NCBI RefSeq assembly: GCF_026151395.1
Contig: NZ_JAMQPV010000001.1
Location: 2,730,501-2,794,500 of the forward strand
Source of the DNA: Leptospira limi
GTDB lineage: Bacteria > Spirochaetota > Leptospiria > Leptospirales > Leptospiraceae
Length of the DNA stretch: 64,000 bases
Reading direction: 5' to 3'
Made by a program: the position numbers and the translations under genes. The notes beneath the pieces were generated by a model. That model saw only the letters and a program-made list of their open reading frames with translations. It had not been told where the DNA came from and did not search any database. The first letter of the stretch is position 1. Each line of letters opens with the position of its first letter. This document shows positions 26,452 through 34,773 of the stretch, one piece after another.

Positions 26452-27690
26452 TTAAGACTTAAGCCACCATTCATTATTTCTTAAAAAATCAGCACCAAAT
26501 CTGGCCTTAATTTTTCCATGATATGGTTTTCCTCTCACTGGATCTGTTGCATCGGTCGGGAATATATTCCAGAATTGACTTTGTAAACTTTCGTCATTTT
26601 CTTTTGGTGTCCAAGTTCCATTCAAACGATGTTCCATTTCCATAACAACTGAACATATCTCTTCTGCCGTGTTTTCAATTAGCTGAATTCCTTTGGAAGA
26701 ATAATCGTTTGTTGCCATAGCAAATCCAACATCTCTTGAAAAAATTTCTTTCATTGTTAAATTACGTTTTTCTTCCGCAGAATAAGACATCTTTGTGATT
26801 ATCAGATTTTTTTCTCTATATGTTGCGATAATTCCTAATGGAACATTATTTACGTAAACAATAGGACGCCGAAATAAATGATCCGGAACGGCATCCCAGC
26901 CAGTAGCTGTTGATATACAAAAAGTACATTTATATCCGATATAAATGTCCATAAAATCAGTACGCATGCCATTAAATCCGTAATCAATAATCATAGGATT
27001 TGAAGTTTGCAAAGCATCCTTTACTTTAGCACCCATTCGCAGTACATAATAACCTTTTTTAGTTAATTCTTCTGCAGCCATTAGGAAATTTTGAATATTA
27101 CTATCTCTATAATTATGGTAACTCCATTCTCCTGGAAATTGCGATTGCAAATATATATTATCTCTAACAATTATACAAACAATTTTAGCCTGTTCAGGGA
27201 TTCCCATTTTCCGCAATTGTAACTCACCAAATTCTATTTCATCTTTATTAAAGGATAAATGAGGTTTCGAAGTATCCAACAAATTATGGACATCCCTATC
27301 ACCTTGAGTATTATTTCCAATCTCATGAATTTCCCAACCTGGAATCAAACGATTCACAGGATTTAATAAATTAAATATCCACGTTGGCCAAATCCGCAGA
27401 GTTCTTTTCCACATAAGAGCTAATTGGTGGTTACAAACTGGTTTTACTAAAAAATAATGAATATCTAAAAACGAACCTTTAGGGATATTGATTCCGTTTT
27501 CTTTCTCACATAAATATAATTCTGTATTTGCTGCAAAGTGTCCTATTCGATGTGAGATCAGCCCTCCCCAACGTATCACTAAAATTGGCCGGATCAGACG
27601 AAGCAAAAGCACTATGACAAAACAAACTGGGAAAAAAATAGTTCTAGCCACTAGAGAAGTATAGAGTTTTATTTTTCTTTTAAAATCCAT
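26452..27690 (-). CDS. TIGR04372-type putative glycosyltransferase
   Basis: Protein of 412 residues. The start has a basic patch and one strong membrane segment (FFPVCFVIVLLLRLIRPILV), followed by WGGLISHRIGHFAANTELYL, a pattern I associate with the TIGR04372 family found in carbohydrate clusters. The C-terminal half has CIIVRDNIYL, YVLRMGAKV, FCISTATGWDAVPDHLFRRP and YVNNVPLG, reminiscent of GT-B transferases. It probably works at the inner membrane on a lipid-linked unit. No enzymatic assignment is possible from sequence alone. Confidence 0.68.
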   Translation of the reverse strand: MDFKRKIKLYTSLVARTIFFPVCFVIVLLLRLIRPILVIRWGGLISHRIGHFAANTELYLCEKENGINIPKGSFLDIHYFLVKPVCNHQLALMWKRTLRIWPTWIFNLLNPVNRLIPGWEIHEIGNNTQGDRDVHNLLDTSKPHLSFNKDEIEFGELQLRKMGIPEQAKIVCIIVRDNIYLQSQFPGEWSYHNYRDSNIQNFLMAAEELTKKGYYVLRMGAKVKDALQTSNPMIIDYGFNGMRTDFMDIYIGYKCTFCISTATGWDAVPDHLFRRPIVYVNNVPLGIIATYREKNLIITKMSYSAEEKRNLTMKEIFSRDVGFAMATNDYSSKGIQLIENTAEEICSVVMEMEHRLNGTWTPKENDESLQSQFWNIFPTDATDPVRGKPYHGKIKARFGADFLRNNEWWLKS

Positions 27691-27708
27691 CTAAACTATA
27701 ATCTTAAA

Positions 27709-28566
27709 TTAATTTTTGATATGTGTTAAAAATTCATCAATTGCTTCAAATGGAGACGGGGGATCAATCAACAAATCATTCTTTAATCTAACCGAATCTA
27801 AAGTTGTGTGAGCAGGTGAAAAGGAAATACCTGCATTTATATAGGAAGAAGGACTAATTAATGATTTCTCAATGCCAAGTTGCTCCGCTAAATAAAATGC
27901 AGCTTCAGAATACGTGATATCTCTGTCTGCACTAGCTTGGACAATTCCCTTTATTTTATTCTTCATAATAGTAAGAACCAGAATTACTACAAAAGAAATT
28001 GAAATTGGTGCCATTACCATATCATCAAATGGAAAAACAGGTTTCCCTTCTCCCCATGAATGAATCCAGGATAAAAAAATGGGCATATTAGAAGTAACGA
28101 CTTTAGAAATTCTTAATATAGAAATATTGTCACCAAGACCAATCAATTCCTTTTCCGTCACTGCCTTATCAAAACCGTAATTATTTCGAGGGCAAACTTC
28201 AACAGTTGAATTAGTAAATGCTACCGAACCATCGTAAACAGAATTTGTAGATAAAAATATAACAAAACTGCCTTGAGATTGAAATTTTTTTGCAAGTAAA
28301 ATCGTAGAGGAATTATTTAATGTATTCAGACCACTATTTTGTTTTTCTTTTGGTTTCACCGTAGCACAGAATATTACTGTTGATATAAATTCAGGTGGAT
28401 TCCAATTTTCAACATTCTTGTCTAAATCTAAATATAGAGTTTTGTTTCCTAAGTCTTCTTCTCTGCGAGTGGTTTTCCAATAAGAAATATTTTTAGATTT
28501 TAATTCCGAAGCAATAGCCAAACCAATTTGGCTATCTCCACCGACTATCAAAACATTACTTTCCAA
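27709..28566 (-). CDS. RmlD-like NAD(P)-dependent sugar reductase (SDR)
   Basis: SDR of 285 residues resembling dTDP-4-dehydrorhamnose reductases. NVLIVGGDSQIGLAIA is the cofactor site, FLSTNSVYDGS the serine region and NNYGFDKAVTE the YxxxK pair. The glycine pattern GGDSQIG differs slightly from the usual GxxGQxG. The start is TTG at 28566 with AAAGG 8 nt before it. The gene would reduce a 4-keto group at the end of a deoxysugar pathway. Its partners here are the C-methyltransferase and RmlC, so the product could be a branched deoxysugar. Confidence 0.75.
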   Translation of the reverse strand: MESNVLIVGGDSQIGLAIASELKSKNISYWKTTRREEDLGNKTLYLDLDKNVENWNPPEFISTVIFCATVKPKEKQNSGLNTLNNSSTILLAKKFQSQGSFVIFLSTNSVYDGSVAFTNSTVEVCPRNNYGFDKAVTEKELIGLGDNISILRISKVVTSNMPIFLSWIHSWGEGKPVFPFDDMVMAPISISFVVILVLTIMKNKIKGIVQASADRDITYSEAAFYLAEQLGIEKSLISPSSYINAGISFSPAHTTLDSVRLKNDLLIDPPSPFEAIDEFLTHIKN

Positions 28567-28621
28567 ACAAAAGACCTTTTATCATTTCAAATTTTACTGA
28601 ATTGGCCCTAATACATAATTT

Positions 28622-29284
28622 TCAAAAATAGATAAACTCATAGTCACCAGTATAACCGAATTCGCGGTATAACCAGATCCATTCTGCTACATCAAAAAAA
28701 CTTTCACATGTCAAAGCCCAACATTGCAAATTAAAAAGTTCTTGTTCGTTTCTATAACTTTCCAACATCAAGTAGGCTCTTTTTCCTACTCTCTCCATTT
28801 CAGAAAGTGCAGTTTTGAGTTCAAACAATCGAAGATTATGAAATGCACACATCGAAAATACTAAGTCAAATTCATTATCGCTAAACGGATAAGGATCCTG
28901 AGCCTTGTATTGAAAAAGATATGGTCTCAATTCTTCTTTTGCATTTTCAATTCCATAACGGGAGATATCAAAACCTACAATTTCAAGTTTGGGTTCAATC
29001 TGAAGCATTTCATACAGTAAAAAACCTTTACCACACCCAACATCTAAAACTTTGGATCCATCTTTTAAATCGTATTCTTTAATTAACGCTTCAGCTACAG
29101 GTTTCCATCTTCCAGGAATATACTTATATCCGCCATATCCGAAACGACGATCTCCGTCCCAATAATCGAAACCATATTCTTTTGCTTTTTTCGCACAATT
29201 TGCTTTGTCATCTAACATCCGTGCGACAACATCTCTTTTTGTTGCGGTATGCAATGGAGTTACAAATTCTAATAATTTTCCCAT
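28622..29284 (-). CDS. Class I SAM methyltransferase
   Basis: Protein of 220 residues. VLDVGCGKGFLLYEML is motif I, VGFDISRYGIENAKEEL the acidic loop and LVFSMCAFHNLRLFELKTAL motif IV. An N-terminal segment of about 65 residues (FDYWDGDRRFGYGGYKYIPGRW) precedes the SAM fold and probably contacts the acceptor. It lies one base from the LIC12192-type gene, so it appears to belong to the cassette at 28.6-34.8 kb. The acceptor is unknown. Confidence 0.8.
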   Translation of the reverse strand: MGKLLEFVTPLHTATKRDVVARMLDDKANCAKKAKEYGFDYWDGDRRFGYGGYKYIPGRWKPVAEALIKEYDLKDGSKVLDVGCGKGFLLYEMLQIEPKLEIVGFDISRYGIENAKEELRPYLFQYKAQDPYPFSDNEFDLVFSMCAFHNLRLFELKTALSEMERVGKRAYLMLESYRNEQELFNLQCWALTCESFFDVAEWIWLYREFGYTGDYEFIYF

Positions 29285-29285
29285 A

Positions 29286-29690
29286 CTAAACTACCTGCTT
29301 ATAATTCAAACAATTCGGCAATGTAAGTCGAATCTTCCAAATATCTTCTATACGTTTGCAGCTAACTTCATCATAAAGACTAATTCCTTCCACGGCGAAA
29401 TGCAAACTTTTCCCTTCAGAAAGAACTCGTTTATATATCGCAGACCTTTTTTCAGTATCACTTGGAAGTTGATACATACTGTAAGCTACAATTCCATCAA
29501 TATGTTTCAGCTCATTCAGAGTTTCTTCCATCATTAGAAAGGAATTTTCCATCGCGTATTCTGTCGCACTGAGTAAATATTGAAAATTAAATTTTTTACA
29601 ATAATCGCGAATTACAATATTCTGAACATGCTGTGGAACACGCTCTCCCAGGAAAGGTCTACTAAAAATATATCCTCTTAATCTTTTCAT
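29286..29690 (-). CDS. LIC12192-family sporadic carbohydrate cluster protein
   Basis: Protein of 134 residues that I recognise as the LIC12192 family, a short uncharacterised protein seen in a sporadically distributed carbohydrate cassette. It starts MKRLRGYIFSRPFLGERVPQ and has a conserved-looking middle (ATEYAMENSFLMMEETLNEL). There is no membrane segment and no known catalytic motif. The fold might be a small alpha/beta protein. Its ATG overlaps the oxygenase stop by 4 bp. No function is known. Confidence 0.78.
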   Translation of the reverse strand: MKRLRGYIFSRPFLGERVPQHVQNIVIRDYCKKFNFQYLLSATEYAMENSFLMMEETLNELKHIDGIVAYSMYQLPSDTEKRSAIYKRVLSEGKSLHFAVEGISLYDEVSCKRIEDIWKIRLTLPNCLNYKQVV

Positions 29691-30484
29691 TGGATTGTAG
29701 GGAAAAAATAATCCATTCCCACTCTGGATGCGGATCTAAGCGTAATCGGTTCAAAAAATTCGCCTAATTTTTTATCTCCATAAGGAGTAAAAACTCCTTT
29801 GAATCTGCAGTTCATTGTCCATCGAGTTAATGGTTCCAGATTGATTCTATTACCATGAGGTAACCCTTGATTAAAAAGTAGAACTTGTCCGTAATTGATT
29901 TCTAAAAATTTAACATCTTTTGAAATCGATTGATATAGTTCTTCGCTGGAAACACCAGCCTTCTTACCAAAGTTCCTGAATAAAATATCCGTTTCCTTAG
30001 GAGGAAGAATATACATTGATTTTGTTTTATAACAATCAACCAAAGGCAACCAAACAACCACTTCATATGGTGAGTCGCCTGACCAAGTATCAGAATGAAC
30101 GGGAAGTAAAGAACTGTCATCATTAGGAAATTGAATGCTTAAATTAACTCTCAATTGCATAGCCAATTCGTTTCCGACTAATGCTTCCAAATAGGGTTTT
30201 GCAACTTGGAAATAATGAAAACGAAAGTCTTTTTCTGAATTGATTGATTGGATTACTTTAAGTCGAAAATCATTTAGTTCTGAAACTTTTACTTTTTCAT
30301 GAATTTTCCCAAACAAATCTTCATCGGAGGAAATATCTTTCGAAATGGAAAGGATATCCTTTATGATGGAAACATATTTTCCTCGGATCCAATTTAATGA
30401 ATCTTGATTTGCTGCTTCGGCAATAACGTATCCTTCTTCAAAATACTGTTTTGATAACTCTAATTCTTTCTCTGAGAAAAACAT
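29687..30484 (-). CDS. Sporadic carbohydrate cluster 2OG-Fe(II)-type oxygenase
   Basis: Protein of 265 residues with the pattern of a phytanoyl-CoA-dioxygenase-like non-haem iron enzyme: HSDTWSGDSPYEVVVWLPLV contains HxD, and about 75 residues later LLFNQGLPHGNRIN contains the distal histidine. NLEPLTRWTMNCRFKG supplies a candidate 2-oxoglutarate arginine. It would hydroxylate or otherwise oxidise a sugar using O2 and 2-oxoglutarate. It partners the LIC12192-type protein and the TPP-enzyme pair in one overlapping unit. Confidence 0.78.
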   Translation of the reverse strand: MFFSEKELELSKQYFEEGYVIAEAANQDSLNWIRGKYVSIIKDILSISKDISSDEDLFGKIHEKVKVSELNDFRLKVIQSINSEKDFRFHYFQVAKPYLEALVGNELAMQLRVNLSIQFPNDDSSLLPVHSDTWSGDSPYEVVVWLPLVDCYKTKSMYILPPKETDILFRNFGKKAGVSSEELYQSISKDVKFLEINYGQVLLFNQGLPHGNRINLEPLTRWTMNCRFKGVFTPYGDKKLGEFFEPITLRSASRVGMDYFFPTIQ

Positions 30485-30510
30485 ACACCCTCTATTTGAT
30501 AAAATATAAC

Positions 30511-31569
30511 TTAAAAAGGCCCTTTAAACCAGTCTCCAGGAACATCATGCGGTTTTTTCTCAAGTTCTGTTAGATCATTATCATCTGGATTCACTCCAAA
30601 GGCTTTACAGACTTCCATAACGATTTCCTTAGCTCCACGGTAATAATGCTTTGTAAGACCGAAACTAGAAGGAGATGCATAATCAGGTTGAGTGATTCTT
30701 AGCGGTGACATTTTTAGTGAGTCAAAGATATCCAAACAAACTCTAGATACAATTTCGCTAGCAACAGAAGCAAAAGGAGAAGATGAATCCAATGCGAGTA
30801 GTTTACCCGTCTTTTTTACTGAAGTAAAAACCGTTTCCCAATCCAAAGGACGAATCGTACGAAGATCAACAATCTCGCAGGATATTCCGTATTTCTTTAA
30901 AACCTTAGCTGCATGAGTTGCCTCTAATGTCATATAGGAATAAGAAACAATAGTAATATCAGAACCTTCTGAAACTATTTTTGCTTTCCCAATAGGAATT
31001 TCATAATACTCTTCTGGTACTTCGCTATGTACGTTATGTAACCAACGATGTTCCAAAAATATAACAGGATTTTCATCAAATACAGAAGATAATAGTAATC
31101 CCTTTGCATCATCTGCAGATGTAGGCATTACGACTTTCAAACCTGGGATATGCGCAAACCAAGACTGGAGGTTTTGAGAATGAGTTGGTCCCTGTCCCCA
31201 GCCATGACCAATAATAAGTCTAATGGTGATTGGTGCAGATTTTTTCAAACCAAACATAAAATACCATTTTGCTGCTGAGTTCACTACCTGATCCAAAGCA
31301 TAAAGAAAAAAATCTAATCTTTGGTGAATCATAATCGGACGAATCCCATTTAAGGACGCACCTACTCCTACTCCGGTCATTCCATTTTCCGAGGTGGGCA
31401 TATCAAAAACTCTGGATTCACCAAATTTTTCTACAAGACCTTCAGTAGTTCCAAAAATTCTTTTAGGATCATTTGCACCTAAACCAAAACAAATGACAGA
31501 TTTACTTTTTTCCATCGCAATATGGATTGCTTCATTGATAGCTTTTGAAAAAGGGATAGATCTTTTCAT
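30511..31569 (-). CDS. TPP-dependent enzyme, E1-beta/transketolase C-terminal-like subunit
   Basis: Protein of 352 residues resembling the beta subunit of 2-oxoacid dehydrogenase E1. FDMPTSENGMTGVGVGASLN includes the glutamate that activates the TPP aminopyrimidine, GLKKSAPITIRLIIGHGWGQGPTHSQ is the core pyrimidine-domain segment, and GISCEIVDLRTIRPLDWETV is the C-terminal domain. There is no E2 or E3 gene near it. With the adjacent alpha subunit it would form an alpha2beta2 thiamine enzyme. A role in transferring a two-carbon unit to a sugar is inference. Confidence 0.85.
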   Translation of the reverse strand: MKRSIPFSKAINEAIHIAMEKSKSVICFGLGANDPKRIFGTTEGLVEKFGESRVFDMPTSENGMTGVGVGASLNGIRPIMIHQRLDFFLYALDQVVNSAAKWYFMFGLKKSAPITIRLIIGHGWGQGPTHSQNLQSWFAHIPGLKVVMPTSADDAKGLLLSSVFDENPVIFLEHRWLHNVHSEVPEEYYEIPIGKAKIVSEGSDITIVSYSYMTLEATHAAKVLKKYGISCEIVDLRTIRPLDWETVFTSVKKTGKLLALDSSSPFASVASEIVSRVCLDIFDSLKMSPLRITQPDYASPSSFGLTKHYYRGAKEIVMEVCKAFGVNPDDNDLTELEKKPHDVPGDWFKGPF

Positions 31570-31571
31570 AT

Positions 31572-32531
31572 TTATTTGTACTCCGATTTGTAAGATTCTT
31601 CCATAGTCGGAAACTCGGAGTTCTCAGCAAAATCAAAGGCAACATTGATTTCTGCCACTAACTTCAATTTGATCTCGTTAATTGTTTGTTCAGTCACACC
31701 ATTTGATATTAAATCATTTTTTAATTTAACTAAAGGATCTTTGCCCAACCATTCTTTTACTTCTACTTCAGATCTATAACCTAAATTATCATCCCAATTA
31801 GGACCACAATGTTCAAGATGACGATAAGTATAAAATTCCCAGAAAAAAGGCCCTTTTCCATTCCTCATTTCTTTTACTGTATCAGACACTTTATTATAAA
31901 TTCCTAGAGTGTCATTTCCATCACCTACATCACTCCGAACTCCCATAGCTCGAACCATTTCATGAATTTTTCTATCTTTTGGCTGACGAACATCTAACGG
32001 AGAATATACGGAAAAGAAATTATTCTCACACATAAATAAAACGGGAAGATTTCTCACAGCAGCGTAATTCACGGATTCGTAAAATGCGCCTTCCTCTACA
32101 GAACCATCTCCAAAATAAATACAACTAACTTGGTCTGTTTCGTTTAATTGAATTGAGAGGCCTAAACCCACGCCAATGGGAATACTATTACCAACAATAG
32201 AAGTGGAACCAATAAAACCACAGGAGAGGTCGCTCAAGTGCATTGAACCACCGTGACCACCACTACATCCGGTTTTTTTTCCATAAATTTCGGCCATCAT
32301 CGTATTAAGATTACCGCCTTTACCAAGGTAGTGAGCATGTGCTCTATGCGTACTAACAGCAAAATCATCATTTCTAAGAGCAAGGCCCACAGCAGCTGCC
32401 ACACCTTCTTGACCAATACTAAGATGCGTAGGGCACCTCATTCTATTCTGACTATAACGGGCTGAAATTTCCTGCTCTGTTAATCTGATACGTAATGCAG
32501 AAGTATATAAATCTATTAATAATTTACTCAA
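31572..32531 (-). CDS. TPP-dependent enzyme, E1-alpha-like subunit
   Basis: Protein of 319 residues, the alpha partner of the preceding beta-type gene, ending 2 bp before it. RCPTHLSIGQEGVAAAVG and STHRAHAHYLGKGG are E1-alpha segments with the TPP-contacting histidines, and IYFGDGSVEEGAFYESVNYA followed by FMCENNFFS is the GDG-(N)n-NN thiamine motif. Length and motifs match pyruvate or acetoin dehydrogenase E1 alpha. In this context it probably does not feed a dehydrogenase complex. Confidence 0.88.
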   Translation of the reverse strand: MSKLLIDLYTSALRIRLTEQEISARYSQNRMRCPTHLSIGQEGVAAAVGLALRNDDFAVSTHRAHAHYLGKGGNLNTMMAEIYGKKTGCSGGHGGSMHLSDLSCGFIGSTSIVGNSIPIGVGLGLSIQLNETDQVSCIYFGDGSVEEGAFYESVNYAAVRNLPVLFMCENNFFSVYSPLDVRQPKDRKIHEMVRAMGVRSDVGDGNDTLGIYNKVSDTVKEMRNGKGPFFWEFYTYRHLEHCGPNWDDNLGYRSEVEVKEWLGKDPLVKLKNDLISNGVTEQTINEIKLKLVAEINVAFDFAENSEFPTMEESYKSEYK

Positions 32532-32547
32532 TTGAATCTCCAGAAAA

Positions 32548-33651
32548 TCATTTGCTATAGAACTCGTTAACAGTAGCAGAAATATATTCTATCTGATCCT
32601 GTTTTAAAAATTGATTGATAGGTAGGGTGAGAATTCTAGAAGCCTGTGCTTCTACTTTTGGGAAATCTCCAAGTTTATAACCTAAACTTTTACTTGCAGG
32701 TTGTAAGTGAATGGGGATTGGATAATGAATCGAAGTTTCAATTCCTTTCGAAAGCAAATATTCTTTAAGTTCATCACGACGATTGACCTGAATCACAAAA
32801 GTATGATAAGTATTAAATTCCTCTGGTTTATCTTCAGGAAAAAAAACATGTTCTTTGTTTAAAAGCTGTTGGTACAACTTAGCGTTTGTTCTACGAGCCT
32901 CCATCAACTCAGGAAGTTTTTTTAATCGATAATTTAAGATCGCAGCTTGTAAGGCATCCATACGAGAAACAACACCAAAAATTTCTACAGTATTTCTATC
33001 AATTAAACCATGATTACGAACTTTACAGATGTTCTCGTAAATTTTTTCATCATTTGTAGTTAAAAAACCTGCATCACCAGCAGCATTTAAATTCTTTAAT
33101 GGGTGCGCTGAAAAACCAGCAATTCTGCCAAACGAACCACTTGGTTTATCATAAAGTTTGGAACCAATTGACTGCGCTGCGTCTTCTACAATTGTAAGCG
33201 AGTGTTTTTCAGAAATTTCTAAAATTTCCTTCATTGCAGCAACTCTTCCCGTTAAATGAACGGGCATAATTGCTTTCGTTTTTTTAGTGATGGCTTTTTC
33301 TATTTTTTCAGGATCAATATTTTGATCATCACAAACATCTACAAAAACGGGAACAGCACCGATATGTACTATTGCCGCAGTTGATGCTATAAATGAATTT
33401 GGCGGAGTAATGACCTCATCCCCCTTGCCGATCCCCATTGCTAACATTCCGTAAATTAGGGCATCCGTTCCACTATTTAATGCAACCGCAAAACGAGTAT
33501 TACATAGTGCCGCAGCTGATTCTTCAAAATTGACAACTTGATCTCCACCGATATAGTTTCCGGAATTAAAAACGGCTTCTAATATTGGCAGGAGTTCATC
33601 CCTGTCCATGGCCCATTGTTTCGGAAGATTTACATAAGGGATTTTTTCCAT
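32548..33651 (-). CDS. DegT/DnrJ/EryC1/StrS aminotransferase (copy 1 of tandem pair)
   Basis: Sugar aminotransferase-fold protein of 367 residues. VALNSGTDALIYGMLAMG, IVEDAAQSIGSKLYDKPSG (PLP aspartate) and SAHPLKNLNAAGDAG (Schiff-base lysine) are present. IHYPIPIHLQPA near the C-terminus is a standard segment. It is a clear paralogue of the next gene, with matching landmark segments throughout, which suggests an old tandem duplication followed by specialisation. It lies 16 bp from E1-alpha, so it may deliver an amino group before or after the TPP step. Confidence 0.87.
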   Translation of the reverse strand: MEKIPYVNLPKQWAMDRDELLPILEAVFNSGNYIGGDQVVNFEESAAALCNTRFAVALNSGTDALIYGMLAMGIGKGDEVITPPNSFIASTAAIVHIGAVPVFVDVCDDQNIDPEKIEKAITKKTKAIMPVHLTGRVAAMKEILEISEKHSLTIVEDAAQSIGSKLYDKPSGSFGRIAGFSAHPLKNLNAAGDAGFLTTNDEKIYENICKVRNHGLIDRNTVEIFGVVSRMDALQAAILNYRLKKLPELMEARRTNAKLYQQLLNKEHVFFPEDKPEEFNTYHTFVIQVNRRDELKEYLLSKGIETSIHYPIPIHLQPASKSLGYKLGDFPKVEAQASRILTLPINQFLKQDQIEYISATVNEFYSK

Positions 33652-33660
33652 ACTATTTAA

Positions 33661-34767
33661 TCACTCCCCTTTAGAATAAAACTCTTTTACTGTAGAAACC
33701 ACATAATCCATCTCTTCTTTAGATAAATGTTGGTCACATGGGAATGTAATTATTTTTTTAGTATGAGCATCAGTGACTGGAAAGTCACCTTCCTTATACC
33801 CGTAAGATGCTAAAGCCCTTTGTCTATAAATTGGGATCGGATAGTGAACCTTGGCTTCAATTCCTTTTTTCACACAGTATTCCAATAGTTCATCTCTCTT
33901 CTCCGCAAAAACTATGTATAGATGATAGACAATTCTAAAATCTTTCGGTCTAGGAGGGATTGTGATTTGAGGAATGGTGCTTAGGTTTTTGTCGTAATAA
34001 TTTGCGTTTTCGATTCTTTTGTTTGAAATATCTACGGCTCTTGGAATCAACCAATTTCCCACTACCGCTTGGATGGTATCTAAACGTGAGTTACATCCTA
34101 AAATTTCTACATTATCACGATCAATCAATCCATGATTTCTTAGTAGGCGTAATGTTTTCGCGAGATCATCATCGTCAGTAACAATGACTCCTCCATCTGA
34201 CCAAACATTTAGATTCTTCAATGGGTGTAGTGAAAATGCTCCTGTATTTCCCCAAGTGCCTGCTTTTTTATTTTCAATGGCACCTAAGATAGATTGGCAA
34301 GAATCTTCAACGACAGGTAAATTATATTTTTTAGCAATAGGCATCAGTTTACGCATATCTGTCATATAACCTGTAAAATGCACTGGCACGATTGCCTTTG
34401 TTTTTTTGGTTATTGCATTTTCAACTAGATCGACATTCATACAAAAAGTGTCATCACAGTCAACGAAAACTGGTATTGCACCAAGCTCCGCAATTGCACC
34501 AACTGTAGCTACAAATGTATTTGCTGTTGTTATTACTTCATCTCCAAATCCGACACCTAATGCTTTTAGCGATAACTTAATAGCATCAGTTCCCGAATTC
34601 ACTCCGATTGCGTATTTTGTTCCAATTAATTTTGCAAAACCATTCTCAAATTCAGTAAGAGGTTTGCCTAAAGTAAAATCACCGGTGGGAACAAATCTTT
34701 TTAGTTCCTCCCAAAGATCTTCACAATTGTCGAATTGTTGTTTTAAATAAGAGTATCTAACTTGCAT
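33661..34767 (-). CDS. DegT/DnrJ/EryC1/StrS aminotransferase (copy 2 of tandem pair)
   Basis: Protein of 368 residues with IGVNSGTDAIKLSLKALG, VVEDSCQSILGAIENKKAG and FSLHPLKNLNVWSDGG, where lysine is the PLP anchor. VHYPIPIYRQRALASYGYK parallels copy 1. The PLP aspartate motif reads EDSCQS rather than EDAAQS. Two adjacent aminotransferases suggest a diamino sugar, or one PLP enzyme acting as a dehydrase as in some 3-deoxy sugar pathways. The conserved HPLKN lysine argues against a ColD-type histidine replacement. Confidence 0.87.
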   Translation of the reverse strand: MQVRYSYLKQQFDNCEDLWEELKRFVPTGDFTLGKPLTEFENGFAKLIGTKYAIGVNSGTDAIKLSLKALGVGFGDEVITTANTFVATVGAIAELGAIPVFVDCDDTFCMNVDLVENAITKKTKAIVPVHFTGYMTDMRKLMPIAKKYNLPVVEDSCQSILGAIENKKAGTWGNTGAFSLHPLKNLNVWSDGGVIVTDDDDLAKTLRLLRNHGLIDRDNVEILGCNSRLDTIQAVVGNWLIPRAVDISNKRIENANYYDKNLSTIPQITIPPRPKDFRIVYHLYIVFAEKRDELLEYCVKKGIEAKVHYPIPIYRQRALASYGYKEGDFPVTDAHTKKIITFPCDQHLSKEEMDYVVSTVKEFYSKGE

Positions 34768-34773
34768 TTCAAA

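Noticed and set aside
32273..32280. T8 run in the E1-alpha gene
   Set aside because: It is encoded by ordinary Lys-Lys codons and is no longer than other A/T runs in the window.
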